Source of the DNA: a virus
Direction: 5' to 3' (one strand)
Length of the DNA stretch: 64,000 nt
IMG/VR virus record: IMGVR_UViG_3300030451_006341
Coordinates: 29,510 to 93,509 of that record
In this document: piece after piece, positions 6,851 through 17,503 of the stretch
Layout: each line of letters starts with the position of its first letter
How positions within the stretch are numbered: the stretch's first letter is position 1
Notes under the pieces: generated by a model
What the model was told of the DNA's origin: nothing
Database searches by the model: none
The model's input: the letters and a program-made list of their open reading frames with translations, nothing else
Position numbers and translations under genes: made by a program

Positions 6851-9800
6851 TTAAGTTTCTCTTGTTGATTCGTTTCCTAAATTATATTTAATATTTAAAT
6901 CAATTTTTTTACCTGTTTTTTTAGATGTTAACCTAAATTTAAACTTTTTACCCCATATTAATTCCTTTGCAGTGCCTACTGGAATTTGGGCATCGTCGTA
7001 TAATCGTTCAATATCTATGCCTGTTGTGCCTGATTGGCCTGGGATTTCAGTATGTCTAGGATTGGGTGTAATTTGAATTAATTTTTTGAAATCAATTGAT
7101 ATTTGTTTTGGATTATATTGCACTAAATCTGTTTCAAACATTGTGTCAAAAACAGCATACTTGTAGCCACCATCATCAACCAGTTCAGCAACTTGTATAG
7201 GAGATACATAACCTGTTACACCATTTGCATTAACAAACTTAAACAAGTAATAATATTTTTTATTTGTTTTTACAGCTTCTTCATAGAAACAGTTTGTATA
7301 ATTGTAATCATAATCATATTCTACACTTAATTGTTTTTGAAAAACTAGATTATTATCAAAATCTTTTAAAGTTTGTGGTTTATAATCTATTCTATAAACG
7401 TTTACTGTTGTTATTGGAGATATTGAGTAATCATAAATCATTTGCTGCTCAAGCATGCTATTTGAAGATAAATAATTTGATTTATTCAATTCCTCAGCTG
7501 GTGTAATTGGTGTTGGATATAACCCATATTTACTGTTTACATCTTGAAATTTTTTTTGTGATTCTGAATTCAATGAAGGTGACTCTTGGTTAATATAAAA
7601 CCCTATAATGTTTGAGTTATCTTTTCTTTGATAAGGACTAACATCGCAAGCAACAGGTGGATGATCTAAAACTTTAAATGAATGTGTGCTCAGTGGTACT
7701 TGTATTATTTTTAATCCTGGTTCAACTTCGTAATGAAAATCGGCTAAATATTTATTTGCTGCTTTGATTGTTGCATTTGTTACATATTGACTTATCAATG
7801 ATTTGTCAACCAAATCATAGGTTGTTCCTACGGGTGGTGAACCAGTGGATGCCCAAGAAGCCCAAATTCCACTTCTAATAGAATAAGTTTCATTTATTTT
7901 TGCCCAATCTTTATATAAATTCATTAGTGCTCTATCGTCTGTCATAACGCTGCTCTCAATAGTTCCATATTCTTCTGAGAATAGAGTATTTAAAGCTGCA
8001 TAAGCGGCGGTACGGCCTGCTCCTTCTAATAAATTGTGCCCTGTTAAGTCATATACCCAATCTATAAATGCTACACCAGCATTGGTATATACACCTGATT
8101 CTACAAATGGATAAACAACTGGACTTTCTAAAGAGGCAAGTATATTAGTTTGTGTGTCCATCAGTTGACTTGTTGGTTCGCCACTTTCAGGATCAGTAAA
8201 CTGAACACAATAAATCTCTGGACTACCTGGAACAGCAGCATCTACTGTAAGAGATGTTATAATTTCATCACTACCTACCAAATTTGTTCTTCCAATTAAT
8301 TTACCTATTCGTAAATTAGAATATTTTTGTTTAATACCAGGGACAACCATGTATGCATACAAAGAATAAGTATATTCTTCACCATATTTTACTTGAGTAT
8401 CATAATATGTAAACACATCACCATCTTTTGATAGGCCATTTTCATAATTATTAAAAAGATAAATATCTTGTATTTTTCGGCGCGCTGTAACTGATTCGCC
8501 TACAGGTGGACCTCCCACTTTTTCAATTCTATACGCTATTACTTCTGGTTCTGTGGTTAAAGTATCATCAAAAATTTGATCAGTTATTCTTACAAAATTT
8601 GTAGCTTCTGCAACAGTGGATGTGTTAAAGTTATATTTTAAATCAAAAAAACTATTAATATTTGAAACAGATTTTTCTAATGCCCTAAGTGCGTTTTGTG
8701 TTTTGTTATATCTATATGCAGCCACAGGGTTTCTAGAAAAATTTATTTCATTCATATTAGAATTTATCACAAACTCGTCAAATTCTTCTTGTACAGTATT
8801 ATTTTTCATAATATCAAATAGCATTCCAAAAAAATCCACTGAATTTGAGTTTTGTTCAAATGATTGTGTAATTTGTGTAATTGTGCTGAGTTCAGAATCT
8901 GTTTCATAAAATTCGCTTTGATTAACAAATTCAATAGTTTGAGTCTGACCTCCCATTGAGCCACCCACAAAAGAACCTCTCAAGTATGACAGTACTTCTT
9001 CTTGTAAATTATTATCAGAAATTATTTTTGTGTAACTGTCTTTTGTAGAATCTGCTGCGCTTGTAGCAGATGTTGGGTGAACAGGAAAACTAATTCTACC
9101 GTACATTGGATAACGAATAATTCTTGGGTCATCTTCAGATTCTTCTTGGAATTCGGCTATTACATCTCTCAAAGCAAGTCCTGTAAAGTACAAATTTTTT
9201 GTTTTATCTTCAATATAATCAGAAGTAGCTTCACTTACATCATTTTTTACAAATGAGTTTTTCAAATAATTTCTTAAATATAGTGCTCTATCTTTGTGAT
9301 TGCCGTCACCAGTTCTATCAGTAGCGCCAATTTTAATTGATAAAATATATGGTGGTGGCGATTTAGTGAGTTGTTCATCTTTTGGAGCATGTGGATTTTT
9401 TATAAACGTGTCCACATTTTCTCTAGAAACAAACGCCTCAAGTTCTGGTCTTACATTTTCGGCAAATTCAGTTTCGTCACCATCTGTTGAAAGTGCATAC
9501 ACTTCATTAAAATATATATTTGGTAATTGTTTTTCCTCTAAATTGGCAATGTGCTCTTGATAAGTACGTAAATAGCTGTTGTATTTATAGCCTATATCGT
9601 AACTGTTTAAGTCTGGCTTGGATATGCCCGCATTTTCAGCCGCTAATTCTATTTTATTCTTTTCTAATTGATAGTAATATGTATCATATTTGTGGCCATA
9701 CGTATCATATACTCCATCAGTAAAAATTTTTTCATATTGTTCAGGACCGTACTGACCTCCTAAAATAATACTTTTCCATTCATCACTATTTTTTATTTCG

Positions 9801-10144
9801 CTATCTTTACCAATAATTCTAACAGGGTATCGATATCTTTTAATAGGACCAGTTGAAGAAGTGGTTATCATATCAGCGTTTAATTGTATATATTTTACTT
9901 TATATGGCGTGGTAAGTTCATAGGCATCAACATCATTTAATTTTCCAGCATGAGCTGTATCAACTTTTTTGACCCTTAAATATGTTCCTATTGATGGAGG
10001 TTCATCGCCAATAGTAATCCCTGGATCGAAGCTAGAACGATAAGTGCCTCCTACCAATCTTCTAAAAGTATCAGCAGAACCAGTAAAAAAGTTTTTATCC
10101 AATTTAAATACTTTTATATTTTTTGTAAAATCTGAAGTTGACAT
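6851..10144 (-). CDS. Large virion protein, 1097 residues, with fibronectin-III-like segments
   Basis: An unrecognised large structural protein from the late block. Two segments look like fibronectin type III folds: one around residue 590 (YDTQVKYGEEYTYSLYAY) and one around residue 960 (TNKKYYYLFKFVNANGVTGY), each with the strand pattern Tyr-x-Tyr-x-x-x-Ala/Val-x-Asn. The rest is acidic and Asn/Tyr-rich. No membrane segment or catalytic motif is seen. ATG 10144 lies 2 bases after the stop of the upstream gene with no clear ribosome site, so coupled translation is likely. It is probably part of the tail fibre or baseplate periphery. Confidence 0.75.
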   Translation of the reverse strand: MSTSDFTKNIKVFKLDKNFFTGSADTFRRLVGGTYRSSFDPGITIGDEPPSIGTYLRVKKVDTAHAGKLNDVDAYELTTPYKVKYIQLNADMITTSSTGPIKRYRYPVRIIGKDSEIKNSDEWKSIILGGQYGPEQYEKIFTDGVYDTYGHKYDTYYYQLEKNKIELAAENAGISKPDLNSYDIGYKYNSYLRTYQEHIANLEEKQLPNIYFNEVYALSTDGDETEFAENVRPELEAFVSRENVDTFIKNPHAPKDEQLTKSPPPYILSIKIGATDRTGDGNHKDRALYLRNYLKNSFVKNDVSEATSDYIEDKTKNLYFTGLALRDVIAEFQEESEDDPRIIRYPMYGRISFPVHPTSATSAADSTKDSYTKIISDNNLQEEVLSYLRGSFVGGSMGGQTQTIEFVNQSEFYETDSELSTITQITQSFEQNSNSVDFFGMLFDIMKNNTVQEEFDEFVINSNMNEINFSRNPVAAYRYNKTQNALRALEKSVSNINSFFDLKYNFNTSTVAEATNFVRITDQIFDDTLTTEPEVIAYRIEKVGGPPVGESVTARRKIQDIYLFNNYENGLSKDGDVFTYYDTQVKYGEEYTYSLYAYMVVPGIKQKYSNLRIGKLIGRTNLVGSDEIITSLTVDAAVPGSPEIYCVQFTDPESGEPTSQLMDTQTNILASLESPVVYPFVESGVYTNAGVAFIDWVYDLTGHNLLEGAGRTAAYAALNTLFSEEYGTIESSVMTDDRALMNLYKDWAKINETYSIRSGIWASWASTGSPPVGTTYDLVDKSLISQYVTNATIKAANKYLADFHYEVEPGLKIIQVPLSTHSFKVLDHPPVACDVSPYQRKDNSNIIGFYINQESPSLNSESQKKFQDVNSKYGLYPTPITPAEELNKSNYLSSNSMLEQQMIYDYSISPITTVNVYRIDYKPQTLKDFDNNLVFQKQLSVEYDYDYNYTNCFYEEAVKTNKKYYYLFKFVNANGVTGYVSPIQVAELVDDGGYKYAVFDTMFETDLVQYNPKQISIDFKKLIQITPNPRHTEIPGQSGTTGIDIERLYDDAQIPVGTAKELIWGKKFKFRLTSKKTGKKIDLNIKYNLGNESTRET

Positions 10145-10146
10145 GT

Positions 10147-10818
10147 TTAATAAGTAGTGCTGGTAATAGTTGTTGTGAGTGTTGTATCAATATTAAGGTT
10201 TGTGGTTCCAGTGGTTGACGTTTCATCTTGCAGAGTTTCAAAAGTTCCCAAATCTTTATCAACTCTAATTACATTTGGGATATTTTCTCTTGTGGTGATA
10301 GTCATAGCTAAATCGCTTGTATAAGTTTTTATTTTTGTATCAATAACATGATCTAAATGTGACACTCCCGTTGGTGTAGTTGGTATACTTGAATATTCTA
10401 AACCACCAAATTTATATTGCAGTGCTTTTTTTTCTCTATCATCATAATCGATATTAGAACTTTTTCCCATACCTGAAGTAGCGGGGCCAGTATAAGACGT
10501 GGCCGAACTAATACTAATGTCAGGACCCTCATCGAAATACAATGGGACTGTAGCACCGTGTCTATCTGAATAGTCTCCATCTCCAAAAGATATATCTGAA
10601 TCAAGCGTAAAGGTTGTTTTACCAATACCCACAGTTAGTTGGTCAATACTCACATCAGCACGTTCATACGAAAATTCAGCATCTAAAATATCGGTTGAAT
10701 CTAACCCAGCAGTATAATCAAATTGCATATCATCAGCAACAACAAACCCGTGGTCATCAAATGTGCTTGATGTACTAAGACCCGTTAAAAATTTTATAAT
10801 TTTATCAGATGGTTCCAT
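10147..10818 (-). CDS. Virion-block protein of unknown function, Thr-rich tail
   Basis: A 223-residue acidic protein rich in Asp, Ser and Thr. The last 30 residues are mostly Thr, Ser and Ile/Leu, a composition typical of beta-structured fibre tips. No domain is recognised. It lies 5 bases from the upstream gene and 2 from the downstream 1097-residue gene, so it is part of the late operon. An AAGGAA site precedes ATG 10818 by about 11 bases. Confidence 0.65.
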   Translation of the reverse strand: MEPSDKIIKFLTGLSTSSTFDDHGFVVADDMQFDYTAGLDSTDILDAEFSYERADVSIDQLTVGIGKTTFTLDSDISFGDGDYSDRHGATVPLYFDEGPDISISSATSYTGPATSGMGKSSNIDYDDREKKALQYKFGGLEYSSIPTTPTGVSHLDHVIDTKIKTYTSDLAMTITTRENIPNVIRVDKDLGTFETLQDETSTTGTTNLNIDTTLTTTITSTTY

Positions 10819-10823
10819 TTAAC

Positions 10824-11423
10824 TTAAATTCCTTTAAATGCTCTTATTGTTGGTACACCAGGAACAACAAAATTTAAACTTATAATTTTACTAACAACGT
10901 TGGTGCAATTAGTGTAATTTTTAACAGCTTTAATTTGTTGGTTAATTTTTTGATTATCCAGTGGTATTTCAGGGTCTAAATTGAAAATTGAGTCTTCAGT
11001 ATTTTTAAAAACATTATTGATTTGTATTGTTTCGTTTTTTAAGTTTTTAAAAAAATTAGCGTCAAATTTGTTAGGATTATCAACAACTTCAGTATCAGTT
11101 TGATCATTAACTAAACTGTAGTGTGGGTTTTTTAAAACATCATCATTTATTAGCGAGCAACCCATTAAAGACAAAATTTCAGTTGCCATTGCATTGTTAG
11201 ATGGCATATTTGAAGGTAGTATAATTTGCATTTCTCGGGCTTGTAGTGTAAGAGTTCTAATATTCGCTGAAGTCCTTGTAGGTGAATTAATAATGTAGCC
11301 AGAAATATTCAAATTTGATAAAGAATTTAAAAAAGCTCTAGATTTGCTTGTACCTAAACCTCCAGCTGGAATTCTTTTTGTAGTTCTTTTGTGTACTCCA
11401 GGTGTGAATGAAATTCTACCCAT
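10824..11423 (-). CDS. Virion-block protein of unknown function, 199 residues
   Basis: A 199-residue protein with a basic N-terminus (PGVHKRTTKRIPAGG) and Asn-rich remainder. No motif is recognised. An AAAAGGAAA ribosome site sits 9 bases before ATG 11423. The 54 bases between it and the 1656-residue gene are the largest gap in this part of the block, but hold no clear hairpin. It is likely a minor virion or assembly protein by context. Confidence 0.6.
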   Translation of the reverse strand: MGRISFTPGVHKRTTKRIPAGGLGTSKSRAFLNSLSNLNISGYIINSPTRTSANIRTLTLQAREMQIILPSNMPSNNAMATEILSLMGCSLINDDVLKNPHYSLVNDQTDTEVVDNPNKFDANFFKNLKNETIQINNVFKNTEDSIFNLDPEIPLDNQKINQQIKAVKNYTNCTNVVSKIISLNFVVPGVPTIRAFKGI

Positions 11424-11477
11424 AATATGTTTCCTTTTATATATGTAATTAGATAGTAAAAAAATTTGTTATAGCAA

Positions 11478-14400
11478 TTATGAAACGATGTCGGTAAGGG
11501 TAGTGCCAGTGCTGGTTATATCAGGGTCTGTTGCTAAATCAAGAACATCAGTTCCCTGTTGAATAGTAGCTGCACCACTAGCAAATTCATAAACACCAGT
11601 AAACATTTTCAACCTTTGGGGATAGATATCTGCAACTTTAGCCATGTTACTTGGCAAGCCACCGACGGTGGTAAACCCATATTCGTCAACATTTTGTATA
11701 AAAGAATTTCTATTTTGTACTATATCTTCGAAAATGTGCTGCTTAAGGGATAACCCATCATCAAGGGTGAAAGTTGAAATCTCTGCAAATGTAAATCCCG
11801 TCGAATTATTACCATAACTAACATAGTTTTGCGTTCTTTTTGCCATTATACAATATGTAGCTAATACAACTCCAACTAAATTATCACACAATGTTCTATA
11901 ATCTAAATAAAGGTCGCCAGAATCTTTTACACCTGCATCGATAAGATCGGCTGAGACCGCGGAGTACTCACGCGTTGCATCAATGGCATTTACATCCCTA
12001 ATTTTATTAATCACTGTCATCCCGCTTCTTTCAGATGCGGTTTCGTAACGTTTCAAAATGATATTGCCAAAATCTTGTTGTACTTTTCTTTTAACTGATA
12101 TTATGTATTCAAGTGCTATTCCTTCTGGGCTGTATCTGCCAGGTGATTCAGCCATTAAATCTGATGAGACAGTGGCTTGTTGAACTGTCATTAATGAATG
12201 TTTGTGAATCATATCAATTTGTTCAGACGTCGAAAGAAAAGCATCGTAAACAATAGCCTCAACTTCAATGTGATGTATAACTCTCTCAACTATATATTTG
12301 GCTACTGTTGTGCCAAGAATTTTATTATATGAATCATGATAACCATCACCCATAATAATGGCACTGTAAAACGTTGCATCATAATATCCAGATAAATATG
12401 AACTCACATCGCTATAACTAAGGCCCCCATAGTCATCAGCTCCCGAACTAATCGAATCAAGCATTGTGCGTAATGCGCCACTATTATAATTGTACATAGC
12501 AAAATATTGTCGATGTAAAGAACCATCGAAGATCACGATCCCTGCTGCGCTAGAATATGTATAGTCTGGTATGTGACCTTCAACACAATAGTAAGACACA
12601 AGATATCTTGAAAATTTCCAAATTTGACTTACACAATCACTCATTATATCCAAGCCTTCTGGCATGCCATCTGAAATTGTATTAACAAAATTAATTGGTT
12701 CTGGTATTTGATTAAACATTTCACACTGCAATGTTGTTTCTGAGCCATCTCCATTACCATTGTGAAATCTACGAGTTTCAACACGGCCTGCTAACTCGCT
12801 AATATTAGTAAACTCAGAAAATCCACCCAAAACCATTCTTTGCATAATTGACGTGCCAGAATCAATCCCGCCAAAACTGGAACCTGGAAATTGCGTTTCT
12901 ATCAAATCTCTTACTTTAGCATCAAAAGCTAAAAGGCCTGTTAATGTTCCATTTGTGGGGGCTATTTTTTCACTTTCGCGCAGTGCTTCGTCAAACATCA
13001 AAGCAGTGTTTCCACCGTATACGTCAAAAATCATATCAATTTGCATGTGATATAAAATACACATTTGAAACCATGGAGCAGATGTTGGGTCATCCTCATA
13101 ATCAGCTATAATTTTAGTAATAAAAAATTCATTAAATTTTTGATCATATGAATTATAGTTACAATCTTCAATAGCAGCATCAACATATCTTTTAAAATTT
13201 TCATTATAGTAATCCATAAATCGTTTTACTATTGCAGCAACAACTTGACCAGTTTTATCTTCGACCATCACTTGATGTTGCAAAAATGAATATGGAAATT
13301 CAACTTCTGTTAAAAGGTCAGTTTCAATATATGGGCCTGCGACTTCTTGGTGTTCAAAACAAAAAAGCCTATATCCAGTGTCATCAGAAGTAGCATAAAA
13401 TCTATCTGCTGAATTTGAGTAGCCAGAAAGTTCTGCTGAAGGGAATTGAAAAGCTCTATTAGTTAGGTATGTATACTGTGTTCCAGTTTGATCTATTATA
13501 TCACGACCCAATTCCAAGGCTGCTAAACCTCCAATATCTGTTGGATCTGTGACGGTACCAACATTATATTCAGGCTGATATTGTGTAACATTGAACTGCA
13601 TTGAACGACCACCAATCCCGCTAGTTCCCATAGAATCAAAATCAACTATTGGGTCAAAAGCAAGAAAAGATGTTTCTTCAGCTACAACATGATTAGAAAC
13701 TACATGTGTGCCGTCAGAATTAAAAACACATTGTATTCTTCCTACATTTTCTAATCTCTCATCCGATGGCGTAACACCAACTCGCCCACTAGCAGGTGTA
13801 AATTCTTTTGAAAGTTTTCTTAAGCTGTTGCGTTTTTGATGATATCTTCGAACAGATGCATCTGTTACTTTGTACGTATGGCTAAAAATTGCAGGTCCAA
13901 AATAATTTTCAACATTACTAATCTTATAAGCGTACGATGCCATTGATGTTTGTTTTAAAGCTTTTTCATAATCAAACCACCAATAACCACCTAAATAAGC
14001 ATTTGTTTCAGTAATTTGAGCAACAGAACCAGCACTTGTAGCATATTCTAATTTCATAAAAAGCTCAATAGCAATCGACAATGAATATAACACACAAAGA
14101 ATACTATTTGGATTGGTTAGTGCGTAGTACATTTGGGATCTCCTAACTGGGCCTGTGCTTCCAGGGCCAGAAGATGCAGGATCCACAAGGGCATTCCCAG
14201 TGGTAACTTCGCCAACGATACTGTAATAATTTTCCCATGCTTCGGAAGCTCTCTCTGAAAATTTATTAGCAAGTGTGACCACTACTTTTTTTATGGAAGT
14301 GGATGCGCTGCCACGCGATCCCTCGGTAACAACATCATCAAGTGCATCAGCGAGTTTATTATATATTGAGCCTGCTTCTTCTTTAGCTAAAACTCCATCG

Positions 14401-16448
14401 AATCCCTGGCCGCCAAGACGAACAGTAACCCTATCAACCTCATCATTGTCACCATAAGGATTTGTTTCTATCTCACCTTTATGCTTTAATACTGCTGCTG
14501 GGTACCAGTAACTTTTATTATCACCCGTGTATACTAAATCTGTAGCAGCAATGCTGGTTAAATCATCAATTAATTGTTGAAAAGCAACTACTCCTGAAGG
14601 TACAGAACCGTAAGTTCTGAAAGTCCTGTCACCAACGTAGCTTTCTGCTAATGCTGCCGCAAGTTGCTCGATATATGAATCGTGGCTGCTGGTCCATCCT
14701 GTTGTTCTTGAATCTCTGAAAGAAGTTCCAACGGCTTCTGTAGCGCCTTCTGCGCGGAATCCAGATTGCACTACATATTTGGCAATTACCTCACGACAGG
14801 CAGCCGCGGCTGCAACTGAATCAGTCCAGTCCGCAGAAAGATTAAAATCATAAAACTCAGATGCACTAATACCAAAAGTGGACAATAATTCAGCTAAATC
14901 ATCCCCAACTGGGTATTTTTCTATTTTGTTTGGATCCGTAAAGCAGTGATATGCAGCTGGTAAGTGTTTGTCGTCTGACGCATTAGCAATCACATAATTA
15001 TTATTTTTATCTGGCAAACGAAACATAAGAGAACCTGCCGCAGTTGAAAATATATCAAGTTCTACTGGGTATGTAAATGAAGTCTTAGAAATTAAATCTA
15101 CAACAATTCTGTTTAAATTAACTGATTTGACAACTTGAGTTCCTCTTTTAACAGCATTATTTGTATTATACAGTGCTAATTGAAATCTTTCATAAAAAGC
15201 GCCTGTGGCAGTTGTAGTGCTTATTTGTGGAAAAGTTTTTTCATAAAGTCTTAGTTTTGGCAATAAATCAATTTTTTGCGAGCTTCTGAACAAAATTATT
15301 TTTAAATTGTCAATTGCGTCCCTAAGTGTTGATACTTCAGATGTATCAACACCAGGATATCCTGTAGAGATATCATAAGACATAGGTACTGATGAGTCGG
15401 CAGAATTTAAGGCGGCTTCGGCGCCGTTTATTAAATTATTAAAAACATCAATAACATCTTCTCTCTTAATACCTTCATCAGTATAGTATAAAGAATCAAT
15501 TGCTTGTAAAATATCGCCTGGGGAGTAAATTTCTCCAGAATCTACTAATTTAAAAACAGGTCTTGCTACTGATTCTAAGGAGCCATTATTTGAAACGGTT
15601 TCGTATGTAACATCTGAAATCTGTTTTGTATAAAACTCTTTCATTGTTTTATTTGTATAAGCTCTATCTGGACATGAGCTAGGGTCAAAACACGCATAAT
15701 TGGTGTAAAAGTCTGTTTCTAAATCTAATGATGTAGTAAACGATAACATATGAAATTTTGCAAAATCTAACATTGCTTCCACGTATAGATAATTTCCACC
15801 AGAAATCTCCGCTGATGGATCATATACGTCATAATCATCATTTGCTATCGAAAACGTTTGTTTTAATCTGCATCTTATAATTTCGTTTCCAAAATTATCA
15901 TATAATACATCATAGCCTTCAAAAGCATCGTCTGCTAATGTATAAAATAAGGCGTCAAAATCAGTTTCCGTTTTAGGTACATAAATACGATTTGTTCCAT
16001 CTATATGGCTGAAAGAATGAAACCCGCTTGTTGTTTCATTGCGAACTTGTGACAGATTACAAAATCTCATAATTTCAAAAATATTGCTTGAGTCTTGTTT
16101 TAATACATTTTCTATATCTAATCCATTGCCATTGCCGTCATAATTAAAAATATTATTAAAATTTTCTACACCCTCTTCAGTTAAACTATAATCGTCAGTG
16201 ACGCCTATAATTCCAGGAATGTACGGTGTAACAGAATCAGGTATTAAAATATTAACAAGATACAATTCAGAAAGTGTATCTCTGACATAATCTATGAATG
16301 AATCTTCTGTAGTGTTTTCAGGTTTCAAAAAATAACATGAAGACATAACAGTAACTTCTGTTGTCATTACTTGTATTTCATCCATATATGCAGTTGGTAA
16401 ATTTTTACCAAACTTTGCTACTTTATTTCCGTTTATGTTTATAGACAT
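11478..16448 (-). CDS. Very large virion structural protein, 1656 residues
   Basis: An unrecognised 1656-residue protein, acidic and Ser/Tyr/Asp-rich, with long runs of predicted helix (for example around YAYKISNVENYFGPAIF and IEVEAIVYDAFLSTSEQIDM) mixed with beta-rich parts. There are no membrane segments and no enzymatic motif that I can see. Its start overlaps the upstream gene by 10 bases, with GGAG 8 bases before ATG 16448. Proteins of this size between gp6 and the end of the late block are usual in marine T4-like phages and are thought to build the baseplate and fibre network. That role is inferred from position. Confidence 0.75.
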   Translation of the reverse strand: MSININGNKVAKFGKNLPTAYMDEIQVMTTEVTVMSSCYFLKPENTTEDSFIDYVRDTLSELYLVNILIPDSVTPYIPGIIGVTDDYSLTEEGVENFNNIFNYDGNGNGLDIENVLKQDSSNIFEIMRFCNLSQVRNETTSGFHSFSHIDGTNRIYVPKTETDFDALFYTLADDAFEGYDVLYDNFGNEIIRCRLKQTFSIANDDYDVYDPSAEISGGNYLYVEAMLDFAKFHMLSFTTSLDLETDFYTNYACFDPSSCPDRAYTNKTMKEFYTKQISDVTYETVSNNGSLESVARPVFKLVDSGEIYSPGDILQAIDSLYYTDEGIKREDVIDVFNNLINGAEAALNSADSSVPMSYDISTGYPGVDTSEVSTLRDAIDNLKIILFRSSQKIDLLPKLRLYEKTFPQISTTTATGAFYERFQLALYNTNNAVKRGTQVVKSVNLNRIVVDLISKTSFTYPVELDIFSTAAGSLMFRLPDKNNNYVIANASDDKHLPAAYHCFTDPNKIEKYPVGDDLAELLSTFGISASEFYDFNLSADWTDSVAAAAACREVIAKYVVQSGFRAEGATEAVGTSFRDSRTTGWTSSHDSYIEQLAAALAESYVGDRTFRTYGSVPSGVVAFQQLIDDLTSIAATDLVYTGDNKSYWYPAAVLKHKGEIETNPYGDNDEVDRVTVRLGGQGFDGVLAKEEAGSIYNKLADALDDVVTEGSRGSASTSIKKVVVTLANKFSERASEAWENYYSIVGEVTTGNALVDPASSGPGSTGPVRRSQMYYALTNPNSILCVLYSLSIAIELFMKLEYATSAGSVAQITETNAYLGGYWWFDYEKALKQTSMASYAYKISNVENYFGPAIFSHTYKVTDASVRRYHQKRNSLRKLSKEFTPASGRVGVTPSDERLENVGRIQCVFNSDGTHVVSNHVVAEETSFLAFDPIVDFDSMGTSGIGGRSMQFNVTQYQPEYNVGTVTDPTDIGGLAALELGRDIIDQTGTQYTYLTNRAFQFPSAELSGYSNSADRFYATSDDTGYRLFCFEHQEVAGPYIETDLLTEVEFPYSFLQHQVMVEDKTGQVVAAIVKRFMDYYNENFKRYVDAAIEDCNYNSYDQKFNEFFITKIIADYEDDPTSAPWFQMCILYHMQIDMIFDVYGGNTALMFDEALRESEKIAPTNGTLTGLLAFDAKVRDLIETQFPGSSFGGIDSGTSIMQRMVLGGFSEFTNISELAGRVETRRFHNGNGDGSETTLQCEMFNQIPEPINFVNTISDGMPEGLDIMSDCVSQIWKFSRYLVSYYCVEGHIPDYTYSSAAGIVIFDGSLHRQYFAMYNYNSGALRTMLDSISSGADDYGGLSYSDVSSYLSGYYDATFYSAIIMGDGYHDSYNKILGTTVAKYIVERVIHHIEVEAIVYDAFLSTSEQIDMIHKHSLMTVQQATVSSDLMAESPGRYSPEGIALEYIISVKRKVQQDFGNIILKRYETASERSGMTVINKIRDVNAIDATREYSAVSADLIDAGVKDSGDLYLDYRTLCDNLVGVVLATYCIMAKRTQNYVSYGNNSTGFTFAEISTFTLDDGLSLKQHIFEDIVQNRNSFIQNVDEYGFTTVGGLPSNMAKVADIYPQRLKMFTGVYEFASGAATIQQGTDVLDLATDPDITSTGTTLTDIVS

Positions 16449-17503
16449 ATTTCAGGCTCCGTCACTGGTCCATAAATATCATAGTACGAAATATCAATAT
16501 CACTTTCTTCGCACTCAAAATCAATATCTATGTAATAACTATCTTTATTAAAAATTTCTATACCCTTGCAGGCAGCTTGCTTATCAACCATATGATCAGC
16601 TTGAATATTAAAATAATATTCTACGTTATTTGTAGTTGGTTCCACGTAAGGATTATCTAAATTATTTAAATAATTTTCAGTAATATTTGAACCGTTAAGA
16701 GCTTTAAAGTCTTTTACAAAATCTTTACGATGTAATATATCTTCTAATCCTTCTTGTGAGCCTGTAATTTCAAAAATTTCTACTTCAAAGTTTTTATTCA
16801 AAAGTATAGTATTTAGTTCTTCGGCATAAATTACTAAATCATCTCTCTCTAAACTTAGATATCGCTCGTCGTCAAGAATTATTAAATTTGCAAAATCGTT
16901 TTCAATATTAAACAGATCAGGACGGGTAAATTCCAATTCTTTTGTTGAACCAATTTTTAAATTATAATTTAATTCTATGTTAATTTGAGGAATTTGTATA
17001 TCAAATTTAGTCCCAAGTGTGCCTGAAGGTATGTTATTTTGTGAACTTGATATTTGACCTTGTAAAGTTACCACCTTCCAAGCAGGAATATTTTGTGTGT
17101 CACCTTCTAGAAAAGCATCACCAATCATTTGTTCAAATCTGAAAATATCTTTTCTTGGAATATTTTTAGTTGGTGTTTGTATATTATAAAATGTTATTTC
17201 TCTATCTGAATATCCATCGGATTCCGTATATTCATAACCAGTGTCATCGTGTGTTGGTTCAGTAACTTTTTCTATTTCTTCAAACAGTATTTGGCCTTCG
17301 AGATATTGGGTTTCATTTTTAATCCGATTAATAATGTTATTTTGTGTTTCAACAATATTAATATATGAGCCGTCGTATATAATATTATCATCAAAAAAAG
17401 CATAGTATATTGGTCTTAACGTGCCTTGTGACAGCATATGTTTACCGTATGATGTAAGCTTAAAATCATACACTTGTTGTTTTTTGTCTAAAAACTTACC
17501 CAT
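16439..17503 (-). CDS. Virion structural protein sharing the LT-x-x-G-K/R N-terminal module
   Basis: A 354-residue acidic protein. Residues about 13-45 (DFKLTSYGKHMLSQGTL...YYAFFDDNIIYDG) follow the same pattern as the start of the proteins at 4734 and 5809 (LTDLGRKYMAQGKF...VKFALGDDEINY), so this module is shared by three virion proteins. The remainder is not recognised. It shares one base with the stop of the giant gene upstream and has a strong AGGAGG ribosome site inside that gene's last codons. Function unknown; the shared module may be an anchoring domain. Confidence 0.7.
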   Translation of the reverse strand: MGKFLDKKQQVYDFKLTSYGKHMLSQGTLRPIYYAFFDDNIIYDGSYINIVETQNNIINRIKNETQYLEGQILFEEIEKVTEPTHDDTGYEYTESDGYSDREITFYNIQTPTKNIPRKDIFRFEQMIGDAFLEGDTQNIPAWKVVTLQGQISSSQNNIPSGTLGTKFDIQIPQINIELNYNLKIGSTKELEFTRPDLFNIENDFANLIILDDERYLSLERDDLVIYAEELNTILLNKNFEVEIFEITGSQEGLEDILHRKDFVKDFKALNGSNITENYLNNLDNPYVEPTTNNVEYYFNIQADHMVDKQAACKGIEIFNKDSYYIDIDFECEESDIDISYYDIYGPVTEPEICL

